64,000 nucleotides of DNA from Verrucomicrobium spinosum DSM 4136 = JCM 18804 (lineage in GTDB: Bacteria > Verrucomicrobiota > Verrucomicrobiia > Verrucomicrobiales > Verrucomicrobiaceae): assembly GCF_000172155.1 (NCBI RefSeq), contig NZ_ABIZ01000001.1:3257105-3321104 (forward strand). Reading direction: 5' to 3'. This document shows positions 55,266-63,941 of the stretch, piece after piece. The notes beneath the pieces were generated by a model. It made no database searches. It worked only from the letters and a program-made list of their open reading frames with translations, and was not told the DNA's origin. Position 1 is the first letter of the stretch; the number at the start of each line of letters is the position of its first letter. Made by a program: the position numbers and the translations under genes.

Positions 55266-57515
55266 ATGCTCCTGCTGCGTTACCTCACTCCTCTGGCACT
55301 CTGTCTGGTCCTCGTCGGTAAATCTGCCGCCCATCCTGGACAGGCAGACCCTGTTGAATACCCCTTCGTGGCGGGCTTTGACCGCTTCTACTCTGCGGAG
55401 GATGATGAAGATCACCTCGCGCAGGGCGGGATGCTCCTGCTCCAGGAGTTCAACTGCACCGGCTGTCATGTTGCGCCCAAGGGCTGGGAGGATCGCCTGG
55501 AAACTCGCCCTAAAGTGGCTCTGGATGGAGTTGGCAGCCGATTGAGTGCCGATGAACTCTGGTTCTTTATCCGGAGTCCCCAGCATCGGAAGAAAGGCAC
55601 CCTCATGCCGGGCTTGTTTGCGGGCGAGGATCGGGATCCGAAGGTGGTGGAGGCGCTGACGGTGTACCTCTCCAGCCTGAAAAAGGAGCCAAAGAAGTTC
55701 CCCCAAGGGGATGTGGAGCGAGGTCGCCAGCTCTACCACACGATCGGCTGTGTGGCCTGCCATGAACCTGCTGCGCTCACGGACTACAAGCCCATCGAAG
55801 CCCCGCCCGGACTGGATGTGGAAAAGCCGGGACTGCCGTCTGTGCCCCTGCTGCTGGCGGACAAATACGACTTCCATGCCCTGGCGGCGTTCCTTCAGGA
55901 TCCGCTGAGCATCCGCCATGCCGGCCGGATGCCCGCCACGGAGCTCTCCGACCAGGAATCGGCCGATGTGGCTGCGTACCTCCAGTTAAACCGCGAACCC
56001 TCGAACACCATGGAGCGCACGCTGCTGGCGTTGCCTCCTCAAACCCCGGAGGAGGGGCGCAAGCAGTTCGTGGCCCAGGGCTGTACGGCCTGCCATGACG
56101 CTGGCAAGGTGGAGCCTCTGCCCCGAGTGAAGCCGCTGAAAGAGGTGCGGGTGACGGAGGGATGTCTCTCCACTACAAAGAAGGCGGGCATTCCCGACTA
56201 CGGTATGAGCGATCTCCAGCGGCGGGCCCTGCTGCTGGCGCTGAAGGAGGTGCAGGGCACTGCTCCGCAGCCGCGGTCCACCCTGCAGACGGTGGATGCC
56301 TTCCTCATGAAGATGAACTGCTACGCCTGCCACGAATGGCGGGGCACGGGTGGGCTGGAGGAGCCACGGGCGCAGTACCTGACCGTGTACGAGGCTGCCG
56401 CGCACTCTCTGGGTGAACTGGGCCGCCTGCCGCCCAAGCTGGATGTGGCAGGGCGGAAGCTCACAGACGAATGGTTTGCCAAACTGCTCTGGGGCACCGG
56501 GGGAGGGGTGCGGTCTTACATGACCACCCGCATGCCCCGCTTTGGCCAGGACAACTGTGTAGGCTTCCTGCCTGCCCTCAAGGAGTCGGCCAAATCGGAG
56601 AAGCCGGTTGCGATCGATACCAGCGGTCTGCTCAAACACCATCGTTCCGAACTGGGACGCGGGCTCATGGGGGTGGGCACTGGCGGCCTGGGTTGTGTGT
56701 CCTGTCACGGGCTGAAGGACCGCAAATCTCTGGGCGTGCCGGTGATCAATCTTACCCACACCGTGCACCGGCTGACGCCAGAGTATTTCAAAGAACTCCT
56801 GCTCAACCCCCAGGTCACCCAGCCGGGCACCTTGATGCCGCCGCTCTTCATGGGCCGGAAGAAGGCCGACCAGGAAATCGAGCAGCTCTGGACCTATCTC
56901 AAAGAGCTCGACCAATCCCGTCTGCCGGAGGGGCTTCTCCAGACCGGAGACTATGAGATCAAGCCGGAGAAGTCCGTCCGGCCTGTGGTGTTCCGTACCT
57001 TCCTGGAAGGCGCGGGCATGCAGGCTGTGACCGTGGGCAGCCCCAAAGGTGTGCATGCCGCCTTCGATGCGCTCGAAATGCACTGGGCTGTGGTGTGGAA
57101 GGGGCGCTTCATTGATGCCATGACCACATGGGAAGAGCGGGCCATGACCCCGGCGAAGCCGCTGGGCACCTTGGGACCTGTCCTGCCACCGCGCATGCCC
57201 TTGGCCCGCCTGAAGTCCGCCAGTGACGGCTGGCCCGAAGCAGTTGGGGAGGCGGCAGGATACCACTACAGCGGCTACCGCCTGGATAAAGACGGCACTC
57301 CCATCTTCCTCTATGAGGTGGGTGGACTGAAGGTGGAGGATTCCATGAGCTCGGCTCCCAAAGGGGACGGACTGCTCAGGAAGATCAAGATTACCGGGGC
57401 CAGCGATGCGGTTGCAGAAGGCTGGTACTACCTTGGCCTGGGCAAGGCCGCCCAACCTGAATCCGTGAGCCTCACCAAGGGGATGGTAGAGTTCGAGGAA
57501 TACATCAAGTTTTAA
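55266..57515 (+). CDS. Multi-CxxCH c-type cytochrome protein
   Basis: The 749-residue exported protein (signal LTPLALCLVLVGKSAAH) has five haem-binding motifs: CTGCH near residue 63, CVACH near 162, CTACH near 273, CYACH near 352 and CVSCH near 477. A beta-rich C-terminal domain (LDKDGTPIFLYEVGGLKVED) follows. This is like the large cytochrome-domain proteins of Planctomycetes and Verrucomicrobia. It lies 44 nt after the TIM-barrel gene and 8 nt before the propeller gene, suggesting a periplasmic sugar-oxidation module with the cytochrome as electron acceptor. The partner role is inference. Confidence 0.85.
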   Translation: MLLLRYLTPLALCLVLVGKSAAHPGQADPVEYPFVAGFDRFYSAEDDEDHLAQGGMLLLQEFNCTGCHVAPKGWEDRLETRPKVALDGVGSRLSADELWFFIRSPQHRKKGTLMPGLFAGEDRDPKVVEALTVYLSSLKKEPKKFPQGDVERGRQLYHTIGCVACHEPAALTDYKPIEAPPGLDVEKPGLPSVPLLLADKYDFHALAAFLQDPLSIRHAGRMPATELSDQESADVAAYLQLNREPSNTMERTLLALPPQTPEEGRKQFVAQGCTACHDAGKVEPLPRVKPLKEVRVTEGCLSTTKKAGIPDYGMSDLQRRALLLALKEVQGTAPQPRSTLQTVDAFLMKMNCYACHEWRGTGGLEEPRAQYLTVYEAAAHSLGELGRLPPKLDVAGRKLTDEWFAKLLWGTGGGVRSYMTTRMPRFGQDNCVGFLPALKESAKSEKPVAIDTSGLLKHHRSELGRGLMGVGTGGLGCVSCHGLKDRKSLGVPVINLTHTVHRLTPEYFKELLLNPQVTQPGTLMPPLFMGRKKADQEIEQLWTYLKELDQSRLPEGLLQTGDYEIKPEKSVRPVVFRTFLEGAGMQAVTVGSPKGVHAAFDALEMHWAVVWKGRFIDAMTTWEERAMTPAKPLGTLGPVLPPRMPLARLKSASDGWPEAVGEAAGYHYSGYRLDKDGTPIFLYEVGGLKVEDSMSSAPKGDGLLRKIKITGASDAVAEGWYYLGLGKAAQPESVSLTKGMVEFEEYIKF

Positions 57516-57523
57516 CACGCGAC

Positions 57524-59029
57524 ATGCGAAAGTACCTCTCCTCCGGGCTGCCCATGCTGGCCGCCCTCCTCATGGCCCACCTTCCATCGGTGGCACGGGC
57601 TGTTGGCTCGAACCCTGCCTACACGGTCACGCCCTATGTGCTGCCCGATGGCGTAAAGCTGGAGGCCAGCGGCCTGGCTCTGCTGCCCGATGGGCGGCTG
57701 GCGGTCTCCGTCCGCAAGGGGGAAATCTGGATACTGGAACATCCTGAGGCTGACCCCACGGATGCCAAGGCCGTGGGCTACCGTCTCTTTGCCTCCGGAT
57801 TGCATGAGCCCCTGGGGCTGCTCTGGCATGATGGCGCTCTGTACACCGTGCAGCGCTCGGAGCTGACGAAGATCCGCGACACTGACGGGGATGGGGTTGC
57901 CGATGAGTATCTGGCCGTGGCGAAGGGCTGGGGAGTGAGCGGAAACTACCACGAGTACGCCTACGGACCGGTTCTGGACCGGGACGGGAACTTCTGGATC
58001 ACTCTGAACGCCTCCATGGGTGGGCCGGTGAAGCTCGCCGGTCACCGCATGCAGGAAAAACACTGGCGTGGCTGGGCGGTGAGCGTTTCACCTGATGGCA
58101 AACTGTCCCCAATGAGTGCGGGTCTCCGCTCGCCCTGCGGGATTGCCGTGAACGAGGAGGGGGACGTTTTCTGCACGGACCAGCAGGGCAACTGGTGGAG
58201 CACCAACCCGCTGCTCCATCTGCGCAAGGGCGCGTTCTTTGGTCACGCGGAGTCTCTGCCGGATGCCCAGCTTCCGGAGTCGCCGGTGGCAGATCCCGGG
58301 AAGCTGCCCCAGGGCATCACCGTGGTGGAGGCCTCCCGCCAGGTAAAGGGGTTTGCGCTGCCGGCCGTATGGTTCCCGTATGTGAAGGCGGGGCAGAGCC
58401 CCACAGGGTTGGTCTGCGACCTCACGGGCGGAAAGTTTGGTCCGTTTGAGAAGCAGATGTTCGTGGGGGAGTTTGTTCTTTCTGGCGTGAACCGCGTCTT
58501 CCTGGAAAAAGTCGGCGGTGAGTATCAGGGAGCAGTGTTCCGGTTCCAAGACGGCTTGCAGAGCGCCGCCCTCAGTCTGGCTTTTCTGAAAGATGGCTCG
58601 CTGCTGGTGGGCGAGTCCAACCGGGGCTGGAACTCGCAGGGCACACGTTCGTTCGGTCTGGAACGCATCCAGTGGACTGGTCAGACACCCTTTGAGGTCC
58701 AGAAGATGGAAGCTCAACCTGATGGTTTCCGGGTGACCTTTACCGATGAGGTCGATACAGGGACCGCCAGCAACCTGGGCAGCTACCAGATGAGCAGCTA
58801 CACCTACCTCTACCACCAGAAGTACGGTGGAGACGAGGTCGAGACCCAAAAAGTGACCATTTCCCAGGTCGTCTTGGAGCCCGGTGGGAGAAGTGTTCTT
58901 CTGAGGTGTGAGGGTCTCCGGGAGGGCTATGTGCACGAGTTGATCATGCCCGGAGTGCGCTCAAAGAAGGGGGTGCAACTCACTCATGCTGAGGGCTATT
59001 ATACGCTGAACCGACTTCCAGGGAAATGA
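57524..59029 (+). CDS. Exported six-bladed beta-propeller protein (dehydrogenase-like)
   Basis: The 501-residue protein has a signal peptide (GLPMLAALLMAHLPSVARA) and repeated propeller strands: LEASGLALLPDGRLAVSVRK, GLLWHDGALYTVQRSELTKI, DTDGDGVADEYLA, AYGPVLDRDGNFWITLNAS, GIAVNEEGDVFCTDQQGNWW. It resembles the PVC membrane-bound dehydrogenase/PQQ-sugar-dehydrogenase-like domain. The C-terminal ~110 residues look like a separate beta domain (DEVDTGTASNLGSYQM). Next to the cytochrome gene by 8 nt, so electron transfer between the two is plausible. Confidence 0.78.
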   Translation: MRKYLSSGLPMLAALLMAHLPSVARAVGSNPAYTVTPYVLPDGVKLEASGLALLPDGRLAVSVRKGEIWILEHPEADPTDAKAVGYRLFASGLHEPLGLLWHDGALYTVQRSELTKIRDTDGDGVADEYLAVAKGWGVSGNYHEYAYGPVLDRDGNFWITLNASMGGPVKLAGHRMQEKHWRGWAVSVSPDGKLSPMSAGLRSPCGIAVNEEGDVFCTDQQGNWWSTNPLLHLRKGAFFGHAESLPDAQLPESPVADPGKLPQGITVVEASRQVKGFALPAVWFPYVKAGQSPTGLVCDLTGGKFGPFEKQMFVGEFVLSGVNRVFLEKVGGEYQGAVFRFQDGLQSAALSLAFLKDGSLLVGESNRGWNSQGTRSFGLERIQWTGQTPFEVQKMEAQPDGFRVTFTDEVDTGTASNLGSYQMSSYTYLYHQKYGGDEVETQKVTISQVVLEPGGRSVLLRCEGLREGYVHELIMPGVRSKKGVQLTHAEGYYTLNRLPGK

Positions 59030-59075
59030 GGGGTGTCCGGTCCGTGAAAATTATTTCAAAAAAAATGACCCCGCA

Positions 59076-59105
59076 TTGAACGCACGGGTTGGGAGCAACT
59101 CTAAT
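59076..59105 (+). promoter_or_regulatory. Promoter-like boxes of RNA candidate copy 1
   Basis: TTGAAC (59076-59081) lies exactly 28 nt before the conserved RNA start CTGTAGTG, with a CTAA core in the -10 position (59101-59104). Copy 2 has the same box at the same distance while the spacer between them has diverged. Confidence 0.55.
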
Positions 59106-59109
59106 CTAT

Positions 59110-59254
59110 CTGTAGTGCTGAGTGAGTGATTACCAGCGCTGCTGTCTTGAGAGTGATTGGTTGTTGTCAATCAAACCCGCGCAAGCGGGATATGTGTTGA
59201 GGTTGATGCCAAAAGGGCTGGGCGAATGGGAGTTCGCCCAGCCCAACTCTTTTT
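59110..59254 (+). ncRNA. Candidate structured small RNA, copy 1
   Basis: A ~145-nt unit, over 90 percent identical to copy 2. Predicted stems are: P1 GUAGUGCUG (59112-59120) with CAGCGCUGC (59134-59142); P2 GAUUG (59155-59159) with CAAUC (59168-59172); P3 CCCGC-GCAA-GCGGG (59176-59189), a GNRA-capped hairpin; and a 3' intrinsic terminator (59215-59254) with a 12-bp stem. No protein frame is conserved between copies. I do not recognise a known RNA family. Confidence 0.72.
59215..59254 (+). terminator. Intrinsic terminator of RNA candidate copy 1
   Basis: GGGCTGGGCGAA pairs perfectly with TTCGCCCAGCCC around a TGGGAG loop, followed by AACTCTTTTT. Confidence 0.9.
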
Positions 59255-59577
59255 AGGGTGGATGCCAACAGGGAAAAAGTGGCGCAGGCGGATTGCCTCC
59301 CTTTTACCAAAAAATCTGACGGGCTGGCGTGGCGCCAGTTCTTGGCAACGACAGGGCGCGGTCAGGAATGCAAGACGTCGAGGGGGCATCTCGTGTAATC
59401 CAAGTCGTCAGGCATGATTCAGGATCTTCGGCCCACCTGAAGGGCAATCCTTCGGCACAGGCATGACGGATGCACCATCGCGCGGCTCCGTGGGCAATGC
59501 TTTTTTAAGGAGGAGCGCCCAGCCAAGGCAAGCCGTCGAGAATGGCACCAGGATCCGTCCTGACAATTTGGGATTCT
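59255..59577. other. Spacer between the two RNA candidates
   Basis: About 320 bp with no credible gene and no clear repeat. A short frame (59157-59417) that overlaps copy 1 has no protein character. Confidence 0.4.
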
Positions 59578-59606
59578 TTGAACACTCTCTCCCTCGCTGA
59601 TACTAA
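59578..59606 (+). promoter_or_regulatory. Promoter of RNA candidate copy 2
   Basis: TTGAAC (59578-59583), a 17-nt spacer and TACTAA (59601-59606), ending 5 nt before the conserved RNA start at 59612. Confidence 0.65.
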
Positions 59607-59611
59607 CTCCT

Positions 59612-59757
59612 CTGTAGTGCTGAGTGAGTGATTGCCAGCGCTACTGTCTTGAGAGTGATTGGTTGTTGTCAATTAAGTAAGCCCGCGGAAGCGGGATATG
59701 TGTTGAGGTTGATGCCAATAGGGCTGGGCGAATGGGAGTTCGCCCAGCCCAATTTTT
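59612..59757 (+). ncRNA. Candidate structured small RNA, copy 2
   Basis: The second copy keeps every stem of copy 1. P1 pairs 59614-59622 with 59636-59644; a G-to-A change turns a U-G pair into U-A. P2 pairs GAUUG with CAAUU, where a C-to-U change gives G-U. P3 is CCCGC-GGAA-GCGGG (59682-59695), so the tetraloop changes but stays GNRA. The terminator stem is identical (59721-59750) with an AATTTTT tail. These structure-preserving changes support a functional RNA. Confidence 0.72.
59721..59757 (+). terminator. Intrinsic terminator of RNA candidate copy 2
   Basis: Same 12-bp stem as in copy 1, followed by AATTTTT. Confidence 0.9.
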
Positions 59758-59821
59758 ATTTGTGACGATTTGGTCGCTTTGGCTTTACAATGTAATAGCA
59801 TCGATGATACAGGTCGCATCG

Positions 59822-60013
59822 ATGAAACTAACCCCCATCCTACTCGCTCTAGTTGCTCTGATTATTCAGACCTCCTGTGCCTCTCGTCCCCATGTCGGGG
59901 ATATCGTCTCTGAGAAAGTCGTACGCTTTGCAGGGAAGAGTTTTGTGCAGCAGCGGATTTTGCTCACCACGGACCCCTACGAGACTGAGTTGCGCACGAT
60001 TCAGCTCAGATAG
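59822..60013 (+). CDS. Small lipoprotein of unknown function
   Basis: A 63-residue product from ATG 59822 with a lipoprotein signal (MKLTPILLALVALIIQTSC, lipobox Cys at residue 19). A short mature part follows (VGDIVSEKVVRFAGKSFVQQ) and then RILLTTDPYETELRT. The frame is open further upstream to 59732 but that part overlaps the RNA terminator. Function unknown. Confidence 0.6.
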   Translation: MKLTPILLALVALIIQTSCASRPHVGDIVSEKVVRFAGKSFVQQRILLTTDPYETELRTIQLR

Positions 60014-60122
60014 CCGATAAAGTTATCGGATAACCGAGGGGCTTGTTTGAAACGAATTGTGCCTGAAGAGCCCAGAATTTGGTGCCGCTCGGCTTCACCA
60101 TCAAACCATTCAAACAAGCCCT
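60014..60122. other. Inverted repeats between convergent genes
   Basis: CCGATAA-AG-TTATCGG (60014-60029) is a 7-bp hairpin right after the lipoprotein stop. A perfect 13-bp inverted repeat GGGCTTGTTTGAA (60040-60052) / TTCAAACAAGCCC (60109-60121) reaches the ispE stop. Together they could end transcription from both sides, though without a long T run. Confidence 0.45.
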
Positions 60123-60975
60123 ACAGGGAGCCAGCCCGCACCACCTTCACCCAGGTGGTTTCACCACAGTATGCAGTCGCCTTGGCAGCCAGGGCTGCTG
60201 CATCCCTCTCAGACTCCGCAACTGCAAAGACGGTTGAACCAGAGCCTGACATCAGGGCGGCGCGGGTTTCTGCTTGATCCAGAAGCCACATTTTTAGGGT
60301 GGGGAGGAGGGACCACTTCTCAAAGACCGGGCGCTCCAGGTCATTCACCATGGGTCCCCAAGGGCAGAGCTGCGGGGCGTAGAGCACCCCTTGAAGCGGG
60401 TGGGACGTGCTCCACTGCTTGTACGCCCAGGGAGTCGGGATGCCAAAGGGCGGTTTGACCAAGACCACAGGGAGCTGCCAGGGGAAGTCCACAGGAGTCA
60501 AGATTTCACCCCGGCCGGTGGCATCACACACGGCGTCGTACAGGAAAAACGGTACATCGGACCCCAGTTGGGAGCCGAGTGTGACCAGAGTTTCCTGGGT
60601 AAGAGGGCTTCCAGACAGCAGGTTGAGCCCTCGCAGGGTCATGGCAGCGTTGCTGCTGCCGCCGCCCAGGCCCGCCCCGTGGGGAATGCGCTTTTCCAGA
60701 TGCAAGCTCCAGGACTGGACCGTCCCCGTCGCTTTTTCGAAGGCGCGCACGGCCTTCATCACGAGATTCGTCTCATCTGTGGGTAGGGACGAGTCGGTGC
60801 AGGTCAGGTCGCTTTTCCCAGCAGTTGCTCCCTCAGAGAAGGACAGGGTGTCACTCAGGTCCAGCGGGCAGAGGCGGGTGTCGAGAGCATGAAAACCGTC
60901 CTCCCGCTTGCCTAGCACACGCAGGTGCAGGTTGATCTTGGCGGGGGAGGTGAGCTGGAGAACGGGTGACGACAT
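60121..60975 (-). CDS. ispE: 4-diphosphocytidyl-2-C-methyl-D-erythritol kinase
   Basis: A 284-residue GHMP kinase with SPAKINLHLRVLGKREDGFH at the N-terminus, IPHGAGLGGGSSNAA (ATP loop), GSDVPFFLY and LMSGSGSTVFAV near the C-terminus, the full IspE signature. It phosphorylates CDP-ME in the MEP isoprenoid pathway. ATG 60975 (MSSPVLQLTSPAKIN) is chosen; the frame is open further to 61074 but that extension is unlike IspE. Convergent with the small lipoprotein gene. Confidence 0.93.
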   Translation of the reverse strand: MSSPVLQLTSPAKINLHLRVLGKREDGFHALDTRLCPLDLSDTLSFSEGATAGKSDLTCTDSSLPTDETNLVMKAVRAFEKATGTVQSWSLHLEKRIPHGAGLGGGSSNAAMTLRGLNLLSGSPLTQETLVTLGSQLGSDVPFFLYDAVCDATGRGEILTPVDFPWQLPVVLVKPPFGIPTPWAYKQWSTSHPLQGVLYAPQLCPWGPMVNDLERPVFEKWSLLPTLKMWLLDQAETRAALMSGSGSTVFAVAESERDAAALAAKATAYCGETTWVKVVRAGSL

Positions 60976-61170
60976 TACCTTCGTGAATACGCGGTTCAGG
61001 CCTCTGGTCAACGAGGATGCTTCCCGATGCGAATGTTCAAAAAAGCCAGACGAATTGTCCAAAAAACTTGTCAAATTCCCGCTAATTCAAGTAGCCTTGG
61101 CAAAAATTCACCAGGACCTTTGAGGAGGGTTCATGGGGCGGACATCTGGCACGTTTTTGTCATTCACGTC

Positions 61171-62751
61171 ATGAAGAATCTCAAGCGACCCCCTGCTAAG
61201 AAGTCGCCAGCAAAGACGGCCGCTCCGCTCGCAAAGAAACCAGCGCTGGTAAAGTCAAAGGCTGTACCGGGAACCATTCCGGCTGGGCAGAAACCATCGC
61301 CCCAATCGGCTGCAAAACCCCCAGCGAAGCCCTCCACTCCTGCGGTGGTGTTGATCGCCGCCTGGGAGGATGATCCTGAGTCGGGCTTGAAGCTGGCCCA
61401 TCGCTCGCCAGCCACCCTCACTCTGGGGAGCCTGCCGCTCCAGTTGCGGGGAGAGGCTCCCAAGCCCGGGTTGTACCCGCCAGGGACTGATAATTTTCGA
61501 TACTGGAATGTCGCCGACGCCCTACGCCGGGCAAGGGAGGTCTGGAGGCCCCATCTACCCGAGACCGTGCACTGGCAGGGTGGGGCACCTCTGGAGGTGG
61601 ACGTGGCCGGTACGGATGACCTCAACGCTTACTACGACCGGAAGAGCCTTTCCTTCTTTTTGGGGGAGGTCAAAGGGCGGCTCATTCATACCGCTGAGAG
61701 CCCTGACATTGTCGCCCATGAACTCGGGCATGCCGTGCTGGATGCCCTTCGGCCGGATTTGTGGGACGCTGCGCTCGATGAGGTGGCGGCGTTTCACGAG
61801 TCGTTTGGGGATATCACAGCGTTGTTGACCGCCTTGCAGTTGGAGTCGGTCTGCGAACACGTCATCAAAGAGACAGGAGGGCTGATTTATCAGAATTCCA
61901 CCCTGTCACGCATCGCCGTGCAGTACGGGAAGGCAGTGCACGATCTGAACTCGGGCTCTGCGCCACCGGACTGCCTGCGGAATGCGGTAAACTCATTGTT
62001 CTACCGTGAGCCCATGCACCTGCCGCCCATGGCACCGCATTCGGAGCTGTCCTCAGATCCCCACTCATTCTCCCGCGTATTCACTGCTGGCTTCTTTGAG
62101 GCCATGGCGGGCATGCTCAAGGTGCATGCGGCTGAGCCGACTGCCAGAGACCTTCTCTCCGTCGCAAAAGACGCCGCCGCCCTGCTGGCCAAGGCCGTGC
62201 GGACGGCAGCGCTGAGCGCGGCGTTCTACAGTGAGGTGGCGGCGCAGGTGATTTGGGCGGACGCTCCCCTTTTCGGCGGCAAGTATGACGAGGTGCTCCG
62301 GAGCGCCTTTGTGCGTCGGGGTCTGTTGAGCCTGGAAGCGGTGCGCAGCCTGCGTGCGGAGGCGAATCGGGCGCTCAATGCCGGTAAACCTACCCCGGGA
62401 GGCGATGAGATGCCTCGTGGTCGCGACATGATGATGCGTGCTACGGCCTACGGCTTGGGTGAGGGGGCGCTGGTTGTGAGGACAGCTTCGTTTTCACGTC
62501 GCGGCATGATTGCTCCGGCCGCTCCGGATGCCGGGTCCACGCCAGTACCGGGAGTGGAGCAGGCCACGCAATCCTTTCTGGAAACGCTGTTTCGAAGGGG
62601 GCGCGTGGATTTCAGCCTCTGTAAACCAGGTCTGAGCAGCGTGCCGCACACCCACGTGAAGCGGAAGACTCACTATCTGGTGGAACAAAATGGGCAGTAT
62701 CACTTGCGCCGCCGATGTTTTGATGAAGGGTTCGAGGACTTGATCGCCTAG
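61171..62751 (+). CDS. Gluzincin-type metallopeptidase with basic N-terminal tail
   Basis: From ATG 61171 the protein has 526 residues. Residues 1-50 are a Lys/Pro/Ala-rich tail. The catalytic region has IVAHELGHAVLDALRP (HExxH near residue 184) followed by AAFHESFGDITALLTAL, where the Glu and Asp match the third ligand helix of thermolysin-like gluzincins. Later come SSDPHSFSRVFTAGFFEAMA and a C-terminal beta part. No signal peptide is obvious, so it may be cytoplasmic or unconventionally exported. Substrate unknown. Confidence 0.72.
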   Translation: MKNLKRPPAKKSPAKTAAPLAKKPALVKSKAVPGTIPAGQKPSPQSAAKPPAKPSTPAVVLIAAWEDDPESGLKLAHRSPATLTLGSLPLQLRGEAPKPGLYPPGTDNFRYWNVADALRRAREVWRPHLPETVHWQGGAPLEVDVAGTDDLNAYYDRKSLSFFLGEVKGRLIHTAESPDIVAHELGHAVLDALRPDLWDAALDEVAAFHESFGDITALLTALQLESVCEHVIKETGGLIYQNSTLSRIAVQYGKAVHDLNSGSAPPDCLRNAVNSLFYREPMHLPPMAPHSELSSDPHSFSRVFTAGFFEAMAGMLKVHAAEPTARDLLSVAKDAAALLAKAVRTAALSAAFYSEVAAQVIWADAPLFGGKYDEVLRSAFVRRGLLSLEAVRSLRAEANRALNAGKPTPGGDEMPRGRDMMMRATAYGLGEGALVVRTASFSRRGMIAPAAPDAGSTPVPGVEQATQSFLETLFRRGRVDFSLCKPGLSSVPHTHVKRKTHYLVEQNGQYHLRRRCFDEGFEDLIA

Positions 62752-62763
62752 ACGAACCCTCGC

Positions 62764-63111
62764 ATGAAACTCGAGAAGGTAAAGTACGTCCTCATGGCCC
62801 GGGACATGGATCGGGCCGTTGCGTTTTATGTTGGCACCTTTGGCCTGAGAGAGGGCTTTGTCAGTCCTTGGTGGTCAGAGCTTCTGTTTGGCGATGCCAT
62901 CGTGGCCTTGCACGGAGGAGGGGAAGGGGAACAAACCGCCACCGGCCTCAGCTTCCAGGTGGATGATGCCGCCGCGGCATGTGGCGTGATCGAGGTGGCT
63001 GGCGGGAGCATCGTAGAGCCGCCGGTGCAACGTGAAGGCGAGCCGATCAAGCTGGGAAGGTTTGCAGATCCAGCGGGGAATCTGGTGATGCTGACGGAGT
63101 ATCTGGGGTGA
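62764..63111 (+). CDS. VOC (glyoxalase/bleomycin-resistance) family protein
   Basis: A 115-residue single VOC domain: YVLMARDMDRAVAFYVGTFG, LREGFVSPWWSELLFGDAIV, LSFQVDDAAAACGVIEVAGG and RFADPAGNLVMLTEYLG. Metal-ligand positions are plausible (the late Glu of LTEYL) but the reaction cannot be told. It lies 12 nt after the metallopeptidase stop, so they are probably co-transcribed. Confidence 0.88.
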   Translation: MKLEKVKYVLMARDMDRAVAFYVGTFGLREGFVSPWWSELLFGDAIVALHGGGEGEQTATGLSFQVDDAAAACGVIEVAGGSIVEPPVQREGEPIKLGRFADPAGNLVMLTEYLG

Positions 63112-63203
63112 ACTAAGGTCGATGAGTCAATATTGCCTTGGCAGTCACAGCCGTCCTTTGTGGGGGGCGACTCCGTGAAAGTGGCTTGCCTCGCATGATG
63201 CAG

Positions 63204-63941
63204 TCACTTCACCACCTCGAACTCAGCAGGGGGCTCCGGCCAGGCATGGGGTTCGTGGAATACCAGTTCGATGTTGGGCGGTGCGTGTCGGACTGTAAAT
63301 CCGTTGCGCCAGGAGATCCAGTTCAGGTACATGCTGATTGGCACGGGATTCCCTTCGAACTCCGCCCGTGTGTAGCCATCGAGGTTGGGAGATCCTGAAG
63401 TCGTGATGTGAAGGTGGTGGCCGGCTTCATTGGCAAGCTGCGTGTCGATCTGGTCTTGTATCTGGGCAATTATTTCGCCGATACGGGCAAGATGAAATCC
63501 TTGGTAGTCGATTTTAATATTCTCCATATATTGGAACTGTTCATCAATCGCCTTGACCAGCGCGGGAGATTCCTTGGCGCGTACCGAGTGCCACAGCGCC
63601 CCCAAGATGATCCCTGAGCAGTCGTCGGCGCCCAATTTTCCGCAAGAGTACTGCAATGGTAAGTTCCGTCCCCATAGACCAAATTCGTTGCGAATTTTCA
63701 TGCCAAGGGACAAGTGCATGTTGGTTAGCGCCAGTGGCTTCGGAGTCCGGAGCATCCAATCCCGCGTGTCGGCGGGAAGGTCTCGTTCGAGACTGCGCAC
63801 CGCTCCCGCCACGGTCCAAGGTTGGTCGAACGGGAAGATAACCCACGCGATTCCTGTAACCAGAAGTAGGAGCGTGGCCAGTTTGACGGCGAGCTTCAGA
63901 GATACGCGGAAGAGCTTCTTGCGTGCGGTGGTGACTGGCAT
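63204..63941 (-). CDS. DUF6794-like membrane-anchored protein
   Basis: A 245-residue protein with one N-terminal TM segment (LKLAVKLATLLLLVTGIAWV). Residues 45-115 (SLERDLPADTRDWMLRTPKP, HLSLGMKIRNEFGLWG, ADDCSGIILGALWHSV) resemble DUF6794. The C-terminal part has NIKIDYQGFHLARIGEIIAQ and a polar end. No catalytic motif seen; function unknown. ATG 63941 precedes the TM segment and fits. Confidence 0.65.
   Translation of the reverse strand: MPVTTARKKLFRVSLKLAVKLATLLLLVTGIAWVIFPFDQPWTVAGAVRSLERDLPADTRDWMLRTPKPLALTNMHLSLGMKIRNEFGLWGRNLPLQYSCGKLGADDCSGIILGALWHSVRAKESPALVKAIDEQFQYMENIKIDYQGFHLARIGEIIAQIQDQIDTQLANEAGHHLHITTSGSPNLDGYTRAEFEGNPVPISMYLNWISWRNGFTVRHAPPNIELVFHEPHAWPEPPAEFEVVK

Noticed and set aside
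55986-57518. A 510-codon minus-strand frame across the cytochrome gene
   Set aside because: The plus frame has five CxxCH motifs and a signal peptide; the antisense has no recognisable feature.
59157-59417. An 86-codon frame overlapping RNA candidate copy 1
   Set aside because: It runs through the terminator hairpin and is not conserved in copy 2.
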